A DNA stretch of 64,000 bases from NCBI GenBank assembly GCA_022494885.1, contig JAGVSM010003931.1, positions 179,373-243,372 on the forward strand, read 5' to 3'. The notes beneath the pieces were generated by a model that saw only the letters and a list, made by a program, of their open reading frames with translations, did not search any database and had not been told where the DNA came from. Within the stretch, counting starts at the first letter, position 1, and each line of letters opens with the position of its first letter. The DNA is from Micrasema longulum (lineage: Eukaryota; Arthropoda; Insecta; Trichoptera; Brachycentridae). Both the position numbers and the translations under genes were made by a program. Below, one piece after another: positions 44,446 to 56,329 of the stretch.

Positions 44446-46523
44446 ATGAAGTACCTCATCGTGCTAGCAGCCACCTTGGCTCTTACAAACGCCCTTACTG
44501 GTAAGCATGTGAACTATTGCGTTAGTCGAAATAAGCTATTTAACAAAATATTAAATAAAAAAGAAACAAAATATAGCCTAAAATGTAGGTCTGAATGAAA
44601 TAAAGTTTATTATATTTAACATACGTCGATTTTGAAAAATATTAATTATTGACAATTCTTGATGGAATTCCATTGGGATGATGTAATAACTTATATTTAA
44701 ATATACAGTTTAAAAAAATAAAACTTAATTGTAAATATAATTTATTATATCATTACTAACGATTATATTCTTGTTCGCCACGAGTATTTATTTTATTTTA
44801 TTGAAATAAACGGCACTTAGTGCCTTTTACATATTAGTTACAAATACAATTAAATATACATACATGTAAGCATAAGTAATACAGAGCATTTAAAACAATA
44901 TTATTAATTAACAAATTAAGAGTCAAAAAAAGATAAACCATATAAAATAATAAAATATTACCAGTTATAGAATTATAGATAAAAAAAGATAATTTGGTAT
45001 TAGAAATACTTTGAACCAGTTAAAAAAAAACTAAGAAAACAATTTTGAATAATATTAAAAAAAATTGTATTTATGTATTATTATTTAAAACTAATACTTA
45101 GGTAAATAGTATATATTTATGTATAAAAATATAAATGATGTAAAAAAAATGATGAAGAGAAATATTTTGTACTTATAAATTAATTCAAGAAAAGAAACGA
45201 AAAAAGAAAAAAAAACACTAATAAAAAAGTAACAAATATATTATACCACTGGTATACTTACTGGAGGTTTGTGTCTGTCCTTACTCTGTCAATATGAAAT
45301 GATCTAAAAACGATTTTTAAACTTCGATACAAAAATTCCAATGGATCTGTCCGATGTATCTCCAAGATGTTAATAAATTTCGTCAACGCTTGTAAAATTA
45401 AATAATATATTTTACCTAAGTGACATTGTATTCCAGGTGATTGGACTCAATTCCGTATTAAGTATGGCAAAAGTGGTAAACTGCAAGGCATTGACTCCTT
45501 CTTTAGGGTAAATAATACCATCGATGAGATGTTGGATTCCGGTTGGAAGATCGCAGAGAGCAATCATGATTTCGGGATGACAACAGTCTGCCTTTCCGAG
45601 ATCGACGTGAGGTTGTGTGCTCTCTATGATACTCGTGGGTTCATTGCTGGTTTGCAAGTAGCGGTAAGCGTTTCAATTAGCTTATACCCACAAACAAAAA
45701 TAGTTTTATTTTTAAAACAAAACTAAATGTGTATTTCTCTTGCAGCTTCCACCAAGCGACTTCAAAGACAAAGGCATCCCCTACAATTATTCACTTAGTC
45801 CATTTTATGAGAAAAAACTCATTAATGGTTACAATTACTATACAAGTACGATGTTGGTAGTCAGTCCCTTGGTACTTGGATTAGGAGGAAGGCTTGCCAT
45901 GGTCAACCTTGGAACAGGATTATGGTTCAAGGAGGGAAGTGCATATACTGGCGTTCCCACTGAAGAGCTTCTGATTCAGACCACCACATTATACACGAAG
46001 CAGAACTGTATCAACAATATCGGTAAGTCTATACAAATATCTTTGCATTAATAAAAAATGAAATATTAACCGATGAATAATACGGAAAAAATCATGGTTT
46101 GTTCATAAATTATGGGTTCTGTTTCCGTTTCCAGGCACGCACTACTTAAAAATTCCCGTGACAACTTCGTGCTCAGACTTACAGCCTTGGTTCTTGCTCG
46201 TCAAAAAGGGGAACATTATTGGAGTCGGTCACCAGGCGTTCGGAAGGACCAAGAAAGTGCAAAGAAATTGGTACGATAGAACCTGTAGAGCAAGCACCAA
46301 ACTGGTATTCCCCAACGCACCTGACTGTCTCAAGAACTGGACTAGAGACTATGGACGTATTGCCATGCGCATGTACTTTGTAGATACTCCTTGGGAAATT
46401 AAATGCGACCAGAAGACGGACAGTATCAAACCTATCAACGGATTAACCAGGCTCTTTTTGTATAGTTTATATGCTGAGAAGAACATTGGCAATGGTCTCA
46501 AAAAATTTATTCATAATTGGTGA
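44446..46523 (+). CDS. Secreted protein of unknown family, array copy D (four exons)
   Basis: Exons are 44446-44500, 45437-45663, 45746-46022 and 46135-46523, with GT-AG introns and phases 1, 0, 1 giving 315 aa. The signal peptide is identical to that of A. It is the most diverged full copy, with I159S, K257R, H259Y, A305G and V308L relative to C, besides the shared C/D states A160, T196 and D270. All seven cysteines and sequons N44, N108 and N254 remain. The 3' half of intron 1 and all of intron 3 resemble copy C, not A or B. Intron 1 carries a LINE scrap at 44786-44840. Function is unknown. Confidence 0.9.
44786..44900 (-). mobile_element. LINE 3'-end scrap in intron 1 of copy D
   Basis: A T-rich start, then AAACGGCACTTAGTGCCTTT, matches the ends at 9275-9345 and 55875-55930. 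It is not found in the introns of A, B or C. Confidence 0.6.
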
Positions 46524-47200
46524 TTCTCGGGAATACTAAAGTGGTTTTATTATTTAAAATTAAAATTTTCTGACCTGCACTAACGTATTTATCATATGAA
46601 ATTCCCAAATCAAATCTTTTTTTTTTTTTAATTTTTTTTTCAAAAATATTTACAAAATAGTCTTAAATTAAAGTCCTGCTGAGTTGCATACATACAACTC
46701 GTCATCAGGTTCTTATAAATTACATCGATTATTTACACTTAACCTACATTAACAATAATTTTACTTGAAAAACAATTACAGATTGCATTATGAAAAATTA
46801 AAAACTATCACTAATACAAAAAACTTTTTTCTGATAACCATAATTTGAGCAAACGTCTCACTCCTGTATTTAACTCAGTATTTTACAATATTTTTACAAT
46901 ATTATTTTAGGGTAGTTAAAAAGCGTGCTTAGATATTAAATGAAAACTCTGAACATGGAGGTAATGTTAGCAGGTAATAAATATTTAGTATTTAAAAAGT
47001 TCGAATTCGATTGACCGATTTATCAACAGAGACATGTGAAATACTCGTATCTTAACCATAATGAAGGGATGATTAAGGGATTTGGAAATTCATGCAATTA
47101 CTGGGAAACCTTTCATTGAATGGTTTCTCAGTGGTTGTTAAACTCATTAGTCAAAAGAGCTAGATTTTATCCATATTCTTTTTCGTGTTCACTCGATTGC
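46524..47200. other. Intergenic after copy D, no gene seen
   Basis: The 3' flank of D diverges quickly from those of A-C. A T-run at 46618-46640 and a TGCATACATACAACTCG segment are the only notable strings. Confidence 0.5.
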
Positions 47201-47640
47201 ATTTACTGTTAAGAGGGTGTAATGCTTTATAACATAAAAAATGAATGAAATTATTTGTTCACCGTGTAATGGGATCATCCACTACTCTTGTATGGGCACA
47301 TCCACAGCAAATTTACGAAAAATGCCACAAATCACACGTTCGAAATGGAAATGTGATGTTTGCAAAACCCAGAACCAAAGATCCAGAGCATCCAGCCCTA
47401 ACGTGATTAGTGTAATTCCTACCTCGCCTATTGCCACCACATATTGAGTAAAATAACATCACAAGAGGAAAACCACCAAAACATACTGTGAGAATTCAAA
47501 AGTTTTAACAGTAATATTTCCACGGAACTAAGAGATATAAAAGCCACTCTAGAGTTTGCTGCAGGTGAATATGATAAGCTTAAATTGGATGCCACAGTAA
47601 ATAAGAAAACCATAAATAAGTTAATATCAGAATGGTGAAT
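47201..47640 (+). mobile_element. LINE ORF1 N-terminus with PHD-like finger
   Basis: The frame 47241-47447 reads ICSPCNGIIHYSCMGTS then WKCDVCKTQ, a C-x2-C ... H-x2-C ... C-x2-C zinc-finger pattern as in the PHD-like N-terminus of insect LINE ORF1 proteins. After a stop, STELRDIKATLEFAAGEYDK and NKKTINKLISEW give a coiled-coil continuation. It is cut off at about 47640 by a foldback-family arm. Confidence 0.7.
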
Positions 47641-47765
47641 GTTACACAGTGTTTAAAGTGGCCACTTAAACCAGCCAATGACAGGTCATAAGCCCTGTAG
47701 ATGCCTAGACTTCTATATTACCTTCTGTTAAATGTTTTTCATCTCTGTTGTAATATTATTAGTAA
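47635..47765 (+). repeat. Foldback-family arm (GGCCACTT family), single
   Basis: AATGGTGAATGTTACACAGT, AAGTGGCCACTTAAACCAGC, CAATGACAGGTCATAAGCCC and TTCATCTCTGTTGTAATAT match the arms of the complete element at 50461-50823. Confidence 0.75.
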
Positions 47766-48413
47766 GATTTACATCAAAAAATTACGCAAAAACACATAAA
47801 ATGAAAATTGGTTATCCACGTTATCTTTAATAATGCACACAATTGTGCGATGTCATTTGAAGAAATATTAAATAAATATATCAAAGCTGCTTTGACTGAA
47901 TGCGTTTTAAAAACAAAAGCTAAGTTTCGACACATGAAGCCATAATTTACCTATGGAATTGTTGTGTCTACCCTTAAAAAGAAAAACTTTTTTGACTTTT
48001 TAAAAGATTTTCACAAAACCTGAAATTATCATCTTTTTATAAAAATATACATAATTAGCCCAACAAAGATTATAAATTAATTTTTAGAGAAAAAAAATCA
48101 AGAATAATGGCACATAAAAAATTGCATATAAAAAATTGCCAAATAATAAACAATATAATAAATGTGACTTTTCTTATCCCATACAAAAATCATACTTAAT
48201 AATTAACTAATTCTGGCAGATAAGGAACCAAAACTATTTTTTTTTAGTCTTTTGCAAAAACGTTGTACATACATTTACTAGGGACAGGTACACCGTTTAT
48301 AGCGATACAATCAGGAACAACCAATGCCTGTAAACTTGCCCAGACTCGCAAAAAAGAATAGGGGCACTTGTAATGCTTTCATAAACATCTTTATATATAT
48401 AATTCTTCTGTAC
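47766..48413. other. AT-rich intergenic, no gene seen
   Basis: No coding frame or element was recognised. Confidence 0.45.
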
Positions 48414-49057
48414 GTGTGATGTCACCGTACTCCTCCTAAACGGCTTAACCGATTTATGTGCGGATTTCAGAGAAATATAGATCTTTGCGCTGTGCGTGTT
48501 CGTAGATATTAAAATCTTCAATCGAATATGTAAAAAAGAAGTTAGGAGCATAAATGTTTTATTCATCGATCTACCAGGGTTGCATTCGAGGAGAATGCAT
48601 TTGCAAAAAAATTGAAAGATGTTGTTTTTTTGTACATAAAAAAAGTTTGTTTTTGAATGTTTACAAACAGCGTTTGTTTTTTGTGGATCTTAATCAGATT
48701 TTTTCTTTAAATTTCTTATAATTTCTACCCATTTATTTCTTTTTATTGGATTTTTGGTAACACTAAAATAATATTAAATTCAAAACATTAAAAAAAATGA
48801 CTTCCTACATAAGTAAACCCCTTTGTTGGTGACCGGAGTTTGACGTTCGCAAAAAGAATGCCATATTTGAAAAAAATATTTATTTTATGTTTTGGAATTC
48901 AACTATAAACAAGTACCTACTTAAATTCGATATTTTTTTAATATTGGCAATTTTTGATTTTGGAATTTGATCACAAACAAGTACCTAGGTACCTACTTAT
49001 CAATGAAAAGTCTTTTGCCAACATTCGGGCAGGACAACGTCTGTCTAGGTCCGCTAG
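48414..49057 (+). mobile_element. Probable non-autonomous Helitron
   Basis: The start TCTTCTGTACGTGTGATGTC follows AAT in a TATATATAAT stretch. The end reads GGGCAGGACAACGTCTGTC, then AGGTCCGCTAG followed by T. A TC start, a CTAG end just before T and no inverted repeats or target duplication fit insertion between A and T. From memory this start/end pair resembles insect Helitrons. There is no Rep/helicase coding. Confidence 0.55.
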
Positions 49058-49924
49058 TATTATATACTATTAAGAGCATTTTCCTGTGAACGCTTACACT
49101 ACGGATCACGTGGTACCAGCTATTGCGCCCGCAGTGCCCCTAGCGGCAGAAAGGAAAACAATTGGTCACGTGGTAGACGGACTGGCTGACAGCGTGGTTA
49201 TTATGGGATTGCACAAGATTACAGTAACCACCCCGTTGAAGTACTGAAGGTTTTTTTTTTATAAAATACTCAAATATTGCTCTAACAATACACACGTATA
49301 AACATATATTATACTGAATGATATTAAATATTTGTATTAAACCACTTACTGACTTTTCTATGTCTACCAGTTTCGAGACGTACACGTCTTTTCGCCAGGA
49401 CACCAATTAAACCAACATGAAAAATTCACTACACACCGTCACCACAGTTGTTGTACAAAAATATAAAACCAGCACAACATGCATTTTATTAAGCACATGC
49501 ACTGATAAGGACAAATATGCACTGATTAGATTATGAAAATATTTAATGTTGTTTAAAAAATAGTTGAAACAAGGAGAGGGGATTGAAGAAGGAGCTTGAA
49601 TTTAATAGGTTTAGGGTGACTATTCCACAGCAACATCGTATAACGGGCTATATTGAAAGATTGTTTGATTATTGATCAAAGGAACATGATTATTTAAAGC
49701 TTTCTAATTGTGAAATATTTCTATATTATTTACTTTTAACCCTTTATTATTTGTAAATAAAATTTTAACTTATGTATTTTTATGTAACTTATGTATTTTA
49801 TAAGTAGGTAAACTGTATTTAATAGTTTATGCACATTATATATGTACATACAATAAAATATAAATATATGTATAGAAATTGAAAAAAATAACATTTTTAG
49901 GCGTTGCCTAGTATGTAGGTGAAA
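49058..49924. other. Intergenic, no gene seen
   Basis: A GC-richer patch at about 49085-49165 and scattered AT-rich sequence. The 88-aa minus-strand frame 49140-49406 has no recognisable motif. Confidence 0.45.
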
Positions 49925-50165
49925 TAATTCAATTAGATGAATCTCACCTGCATAAATAAAGGTTTCAGCTCTTTAACTTCACAAACATCAACAGATGAAA
50001 GAATTGAAGGAATATAGATGTTCAAATATAGGCAGAATGGTGAATGTTACACAGTGTGTAAAGTGGCCACTTAAACCAGCCATTGACAGGTCATAAGCCC
50101 TGTAGATGCCTAGACTTCTATATTACCTTTTCTCAAATGTTCTTCATCTCTGTTGTAATATGTTA
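49925..50165 (+). repeat. Foldback-family arm with extended end
   Basis: It contains AATAAAGGTTTCAGCTCTTT, ACAGATGAAAGAATTGAAGG, AAAGTGGCCACTTAAACCAG and TTCATCTCTGTTGTAATATG. It is the uninterrupted reference for the LINE-split copy at 37360-38010, and is inverted relative to the left arm of the element at 50461-50823. Confidence 0.75.
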
Positions 50166-50460
50166 AAATATATATGTGTTTGAATACGCCAAGCCTATGA
50201 ATGTTAGTAATTTTTGGGTTTTTTTATTATGTTACGTTTTTCAAATTTTTCATTATTTGTTTTGATTTTTTTTTTCTATTTGATATTATTTTGTGCACTT
50301 ACCAAATACAAGAGCCTGACTTTTTTTTTTTGACAAGCTTAACCAAAAGTGTTATATTTTTTATTTATTTTTATATTATTTATTTAACTTTTTGTACATA
50401 ATGTTATTTGTACATTGGCGGGCTGATTGCCATGGCAATTTCTTTCAACCAACCAATAAA

Positions 50461-50823
50461 ATTATAACAGAGATGAAGAACATTTAAGAGAAGGTATTAT
50501 AGAAGTCTAGGCATCTACAGGGCTTATGATCTGTCAATGGCTGATTTAAGTGGCCACTTTGTAACATTCACCATTCTGCCTATATTTGAACATCTATATT
50601 CCTTAAATTCTTTCATCTGTTGATGTTTGTGAAGTTAAAGACATCAACATCAACGGATGAAAGAATTGAAGGAATATGGATGTTCAAACATAGGCAAAAT
50701 GGTGAGTGTTACACAGTGTGTAAAGTGGCCACTTAAACCAGCCATTGACAGGTCATAAGCCCTGTAGATGCCTAGACTTCTATAATACCTTCTCTGAAAT
50801 GTTCTTCATATCTGTTGTAATAT
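50461..50823. mobile_element. Complete foldback MITE (GGCCACTT family)
   Basis: The left half begins ATTATAACAGAGATGAAGAA and the right half ends TTCTTCATATCTGTTGTAAT. Each half of about 180 bp is the inverse of the other, meeting at GTTAAAGACATCAACATCAA near 50640. Internal GGCCACTTT/AAAGTGGCC boxes are symmetrical. There is no coding capacity. Single arms at 47635, 49925, 37360, 38126 and the 197-bp arms at 40635 and 43941 contain related sequence. Confidence 0.85.
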
Positions 50824-51239
50824 GTTAATATAAACAGCTCCCCAGGAAGTTGAATCCAGTCCTTGTCTACAAAAATTAGGACAAACTCAAAATATTGTTA
50901 ATAAAATTATAGCTTTATTTTAATAACTCAAGTAACATTACATATTCAATAGAAAATAAAGATTAAAAAGCTAAAGATATATAATTATTCTCATGATAAA
51001 TAAATGTTTACTAAAAAATATGTATTTTTTCAAGCGCACTCTAGTGCAGAACAAAACTATCGTTCTGGAAAATATTTTATGTTTAACACACAAAATAATA
51101 CTACTATAAAACTTCACCAAAAAATCAGCAGATGGCTCTAACGGACGTCTTTAGATCATATATTTTACAAGTCATTTATGTTTTTATACGGCGCATCTGC
51201 CTTTTAAAATATTTAGTAATATTTTTATAATATGATTGT

Positions 51240-52200
51240 CTTCTTTTTCAACATGATATTAATTGTTTTAATAAATGGTGCGACATCAATTGTCTGCAAC
51301 TTAACATTGACAAATGTAAAATAATATCTTTCTCGCAACGAAAAAAACCTATACAATTCAACTACAAACTAAAAAATACTTCCCTTTTTGTCAATAAAGG
51401 ATCTTGGCATTACTTTAGATAGTAAACTCTCATATCGTGAACACATTGATAATATTGTAAACAAATCTCTCAAACTTCTCGGTTTTATCAATAGAGTAAC
51501 GGCGGACTTCAAAATATTAATACCATCAAAACTCTTTATTGCTCACTAGTTCGACCCATCTAGAATACGCTTCTCCTAATACGGTCTCCATTCTACAGGA
51601 CTCATATTGACCATATCGAGTCTGTCCAACACCGTTTTCTAAGAAAAGTGGCATGGTTGCTCGGATTACAAAGGGGTAATTATTCCTATTTTTAAAATAG
51701 AGCAATCTCTTAATTTGTCTTCATTGGAGAGACGTAGAACTGAGATGGAACTTATATGCATTTTCAAAATATTTAATGCTTTAAGTGATGTCCCATCTCT
51801 GTTGCAATCAATTTCTTTTCATGTTCCCAACCGTGTCACCAGAAGTCAAAATCTGCTATTTATAAAATCTTCTATGAGCAACTTTGGTTTTTATGCCCCA
51901 ATGTCCAGAATGTGTAGATTAGTCAATTCATCACACGACTTGGAATTTTTGGGATAGATCTTCCGGTTTTTTGTAGATCTCTTCGCGACTAAACAGTGTG
52001 GGATGAAGTTGGATTGGCATGGTTTAGCTCAAAGTTTTTGGTCTTTCGTTTTTCTTAATATATTGTATACTATTATTGTTTTGCCCTTGTTTGTCTTTCT
52101 AAACTGTTTTATGATCTTTTTGTTCAGTTTTTTGTAAATATGTTTCTTCATGTAACTGTTGTAATTGGCTTAGGCCGTATATATATAATAAATAAATATT
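51240..52200 (+). mobile_element. Jockey-like LINE 3' half, degenerate RT
   Basis: Plus-strand frames read WCDINCLQLNIDKCKIISFS, DLGITLDSKLSYREHIDNIV, NKSLKLLGFINRVTADFK, then SSLERRRTEMELICIFKIFN and PMSRMCRLVNSSHDLEFLG (51715-51957). Several frameshifts interrupt them. The 3' end is AATAAATAAATATT at about 52185-52200. The inverse of its last coding part lies at 55605-55830. Confidence 0.8.
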
Positions 52201-52290
52201 AAAATGAGTAAAAATGATGAATGAAAAAATGAAAAATGAGACAAAAATGTAAAATGAGGAGTAAAAATGAAAAATGAGACAAAAATTAAA
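52201..52290. repeat. Degenerate AAAATGAG-type simple repeat
   Basis: Repeated AAAAATGA and AAAATGAGACAAAAAT strings form an irregular short tandem array directly after the LINE tail. From 52290 to 52924 I see no gene. Confidence 0.65.
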
Positions 52291-52924
52291 ATCAAGAAAA
52301 AAAACCGTTTAAGGTACAACGGAATTCCTACAATAATTGACTGTAAACAAGGGTTGGGGGGGGAAGGAAAGTGCCATTTTTACATTGAATTAAATTATTC
52401 GAGCCCATGTGCGCTTATAGAAGTTCCGAGTTTATCAACTTGAAAATTTATCCTAATTGAAAAAAAAATAAGTTATTCCTAGAGGTAAAAAAAACTATTG
52501 ACATAATTTTTTCTTGTCGAAATCTTTTTTTAAAAAGACACTTTTCACCCCATTGCATTGGCGGGGTGAAAAGTTCCGGGGTGCGGTGTGAAGTGTGCAA
52601 ACACATACAAATAAATAAACAACTCGCGTTAGGAACCATTTTTTTTTTAATTAAAAAAAAAAAATAATAAAAAATATATATAAAATTGAGTAACAAAATA
52701 AGATGTTTTAATTGATATTCATTATTTACAAGAAGCATACTGGGACCTATTTTTTGCCGGAAAATTTTCTTAGTATGACTCACGACACAATATTATGAAA
52801 AAGTATTTTTCATCTTCTGCGCTGGAGGAAAGCTTTCATTTTCAAAGATTTTTTTCTAACCCAGCGCAATGCTCATCATTTCCCAAAAAACCGCACGTAA
52901 ATCGGACGAGCGGTTTTAATTTTT

Positions 52925-53040
52925 ATTCTTCATTCGGATAACCAACAGCTATATTTATGTTATCACACAAAAAAAAACATATTACAAATAAGCCAATTAC
53001 AGGTTTTCACAAGTAGTTATTTAGTCTAACGAGGACACTC
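52925..53040 (-). mobile_element. LINE 3' UTR fragment
   Basis: CGGATAACCAACAGCTATA, AATAAGCCAATTACAGGTTT and CAAGTAG match the 3' UTR of the Jockey-like fragment at 31625-31705. No coding part. Confidence 0.65.
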
Positions 53041-53194
53041 GTACAAACATTGCCTTTAAAATATAAAAATTAGTTATTTCAATAACCTCGTATAATGGAA
53101 TGATATCTTTAAAGTTAAAATCTATCCAAAATTATTTGTGATCTGAATTTAATACTTTTTAACTGAATTTAATACTAATCACTTTTTAATAATT

Positions 53195-53877
53195 GCTATT
53201 TATTTTAAATCATTTCCACCATTTGTATCTTTATATTAATATAAATATTAATATCAATAAAGCGCACCTAGCACCTACGGTAAGCCAAGAAACTAGCCGA
53301 TTGTTCCAGCTTATTTTTTTCATACAAATAAGTATAATATATTTTGAATGTCTTAACCTCAGTGCAGGTTTTTTCTCCTAAATTAAACTTGCAGATTTCA
53401 CAAATTATTTGAAGATTCTTGATTTGGAAAATAGTATTTTAACATAATTTCTTAAGGCTTTTTTTCTTTGGGATGGTACTTTTGACATAAAACCATTTAT
53501 TTTCATGCGTCTTATTGCAGGACATATGGTGCTCGACGCGAGAGTTTTTAGCACTATAAATTTCTAGAACAATTCGGCCAGTTGACATTTCGATTGAATA
53601 TTTTATATCGACTGAATTCAAAGAGCTATTTAATTATTTTTTTTTAATGAGTTATGCATTAAAGTAATGGATAATATATTTATATAATATTATATTTCAA
53701 GAAGTTACGTCGTTTGAGTTGATTTCATGGATGAGAGCTGTTGTATCACACAGAACCACAGAAAAATATCAATTTATAGTATAGTTACTTACATTATATT
53801 ATATAACTTCTATGTAGGTACAAATATATGATATTTTTTACTACTTACCTGTAAATAAAACCACCATTTGCCACTGC
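53195..53877 (+). repeat. Unclassified dispersed repeat of about 680 bp, copy 2
   Basis: It aligns end to end with 20588-21266 in the same orientation. Landmarks are AAGAAACTAGCCGATTGTTC, GCCAGTTGACATTTC, TTGTATCACACAGAACCACA and TTACCTGTAAATAAAA. Class unknown. Confidence 0.75.
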
Positions 53878-53945
53878 TAAGTAGCCACGACAAACAAGAT
53901 TTTTGTAAATAACTACGTTTATGTTTATGATGGCAGTGTAGCTAT

Positions 53946-54118
53946 CCGGCCTCCGTGGTGTAGTGGTTAAGATGCTTGACTCACACACGGAAGGTTCCGA
54001 GTTCGATTCCCGGAGAGAACACAAAAAAATTAATGTGATTTTTCTCAAGCCTGGGTGTTCTGGTATGTAATTCACCACTGTAATTAGGCCGCCTGGCCTG
54101 TTGTACAAAAAAAATAAT
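53946..54118 (+). mobile_element. tRNA-derived SINE, full-length copy
   Basis: It begins CCGGCCTCCGTGGTGTAGTG then GTTAAGATGCTTGACTC (A-box-like), and has GGTTCCGAGTTCGATTCCCG (B-box-like). A body TGATTTTTCTCAAGCCTGGG and TTAGGCCGCCTGGCCTGTTG and an A-rich tail follow. It is the complete version of the insertion in intron 1 of copy B. Mismatches in the acceptor region argue against a functional tRNA. Confidence 0.85.
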
Positions 54119-54339
54119 GTATTTATTTATCATATGCCTTTTGATGTTGTTTAAATTTTTTAAAATAAGTAAGTTTTCTGGTAGTCGAGAAAGTAATTGT
54201 AGTGTTTACTTTGTTCAGTTTATCGTTTTCTATCTGCCCAGACACGCACACATTTTAATTTAATGCAAATACATTTAAAACATTTTTAGAATTTTTAGTG
54301 TTTTTAAGACTGACCAAAAAAATTCAGTCAGAAATAACA

Positions 54340-55597
54340 GGAGTAGTAAATAATGGTATACAATATATTCATAAACACAATTAACATATGTGAAAAAGTT
54401 ATCCGACGCGTATAAGATTGGTTAGACAATAATTTACTCACCTTAAATATTAAAAAAACCAAATTCATCTGCTTCAGTATCACAAAAAAACAGAACCTGA
54501 AAATTTTGTGGATACCTAATACTTTGTGTAAATGTGAAAATTTAGAACAAGTAAATTCAATAAAATACTTAGGGGTCATAATAGATTCTAAACTTAGCTG
54601 GAAAGATCAAATTATAGAAATATCCAAGCAAATACGGAAATCAGCATACATTTATAAAAGCCTAAGAAATATTTTGAATGCTCAACTTATGAGACAAATT
54701 TACTTTGTTTTTTGCCAAAGCAAACTATCATATTGCAATTTAGCTTGGGGAGGTTGCTCTCGTTCAATCCTTGAATCAGTAAAAATAGCACAAAAATGGA
54801 TCATGAAGATCATTCTCAAAAAACCCTTGAGGTATTCAACGGAAGATCTATTCGCTGAGTTAAAGATATTGGATGTAAGACAATTGTTTGTGGGGTTACT
54901 ACTTAAATTTTATGATAAATTAAGTGAGGTCCAAAGAACCCAACAGAATATAAACACTCGTTCAGCAACACAAATTAACTGTATCGTCCCATTTGTATCA
55001 ACCGCCTTTGGTAAAAAGCAGTACAATGTAATTGCTCCAAAAATATTTAACGATTTATTGCCAAATATAAAGGACTCAAATTGTAAAACAAATTTTAAAA
55101 TAAAAATAACTGCACATATAAATAGTGTAGCGAGAGACTTTTTTGAAAAATATATGTAAATCAATAAACGTAGTACTTCATATAATTGGTACACATATTA
55201 TTTATATTTTTATGTATTTCATGGCTTTAAATTTGTTTTATTATATTTTATATTATATTATTTATGTTTAAGTAACATGTATTCTCGGCACATATATATA
55301 TACTTTATATTTGTATAATAATGTTTTTTAATTTCCTTACATTTGATTAGCTAGGCATTTATAATAAATTAGTTTTTCTTTTTTATGTTATTGTTTTATT
55401 AGTATAGGACTACTTACGCTCTAAAGATAAAAAATCTCCATCTTAGAACAAGCTGTGCCATGTAATATGGAGACTATCATAAACAGAGAACACTCCGTTT
55501 TCATTTTACATTAATTGGTTTTATATAGATTCCCTGTTATTAAGTATGTATTTTTTTTTTGCAACAAATTAATAAATAAATAAATATAAAACTCCGA
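54340..55597 (+). mobile_element. LINE 3' half with 217-aa intact RT segment
   Basis: Upstream remnants read WLDNNLLTLNIKKTKFICFS (54415-54480). The frame 54506-55159 reads SIKYLGVIIDSKLSWKDQII, QIYFVFCQSKLSYCNLAWGG, WIMKIILKKPLRYSTEDLF and YNVIAPKIFNDLLP, an RT thumb/tail of a CR1- or Jockey-related type. This is the longest uninterrupted TE frame in the window. It ends with ATTAATAAATAAATAAAT at about 55567-55590. The fragment at 33656-34650 is the same family. Confidence 0.85.
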
Positions 55598-55604
55598 GCC
55601 AACC

Positions 55605-55830
55605 CATGCAAATCCATTTTCTTCCCACACTGCGTTAATGGTGAAGAGATCTACGAAAAGACGGAAGATCTATCCCGAAGAATTCCATGTTGGTAGACAA
55701 ATTCACTGATCTGCACATTCTGGACATTGGGACTTAAAAACAAAAGCTGCTCTTAGAAAATTTGATAAATAGCAAATTTTGACGTCTGGTGACTGGGACA
55801 TAGAAATAAACTGACTTCCTAACTTAAACA
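55605..55830 (-). mobile_element. Jockey-like LINE fragment
   Basis: It is the inverse of about 51800-52020: GATCTACGAAAAGACGGAAG, TCTGCACATTCTGGACATTG and GGTGACTGGGACATAGAAA occur as complements there. No intact frame. Confidence 0.7.
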
Positions 55831-55874
55831 CATAAAATAATCTACTAAATGGTAAAAATCTCATAGTTCACATT

Positions 55875-55930
55875 CATTAAAATTTATTAATTTACACGGC
55901 AGTGGCAGCGTAGTGCCTTTTACTTTACAA
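55875..55930 (-). mobile_element. LINE 3'-end scrap (CGGCA-x-GTAGTGCC family)
   Basis: TTTACACGGCAGTGGCAGCG followed by TAGTGCCTTTTAC matches the scraps at 9275-9345 and 44786-44900. From 55931 to 56330 the sequence is AT-rich with no gene. Confidence 0.5.
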
Positions 55931-56329
55931 AAATATATGTTGTGTAGAAATTAACACTTCAATACAGTAGATAAAAGAGGAAAAAAAAGCATTTATAGTT
56001 TATATGTACATACATTATCACAATGGTTTCATTCAATGAACACGCTAACATATTGTGTAAAAAAAAAGTCGTTATAAGGAATTAAAAAACATTAAAAGGT
56101 TTATATAAAAGTTTTTTAATTTTTATATAAAATTTTTTAACTTTTATATAATAGTTAAAAATTACGAAGAATTTTTTTAAACTTTTGTTTTTTTTTAGAG
56201 TTATTTAAAAAAAAGGACAGGTAGGTAAATCTTTAATCATAATTACACTAAACAAAAAAAATACAAAATTACAAAATCTAAATCAAAATTCTTAAAAAAA
56301 GAAAACTTATATTAATACAAAAATAAACT

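Noticed and set aside
53948..54022. tRNA gene candidate (GGCCTCCGTGGTGTAGTGG...).
   Set aside because: It is followed by the same body as the truncated insertion in intron 1 of copy B, hence a SINE.
54506..55159. 217-aa frame as a host gene.
   Set aside because: Its motifs are those of a non-LTR RT tail and it ends in an AAATA tail; it is 5' truncated.
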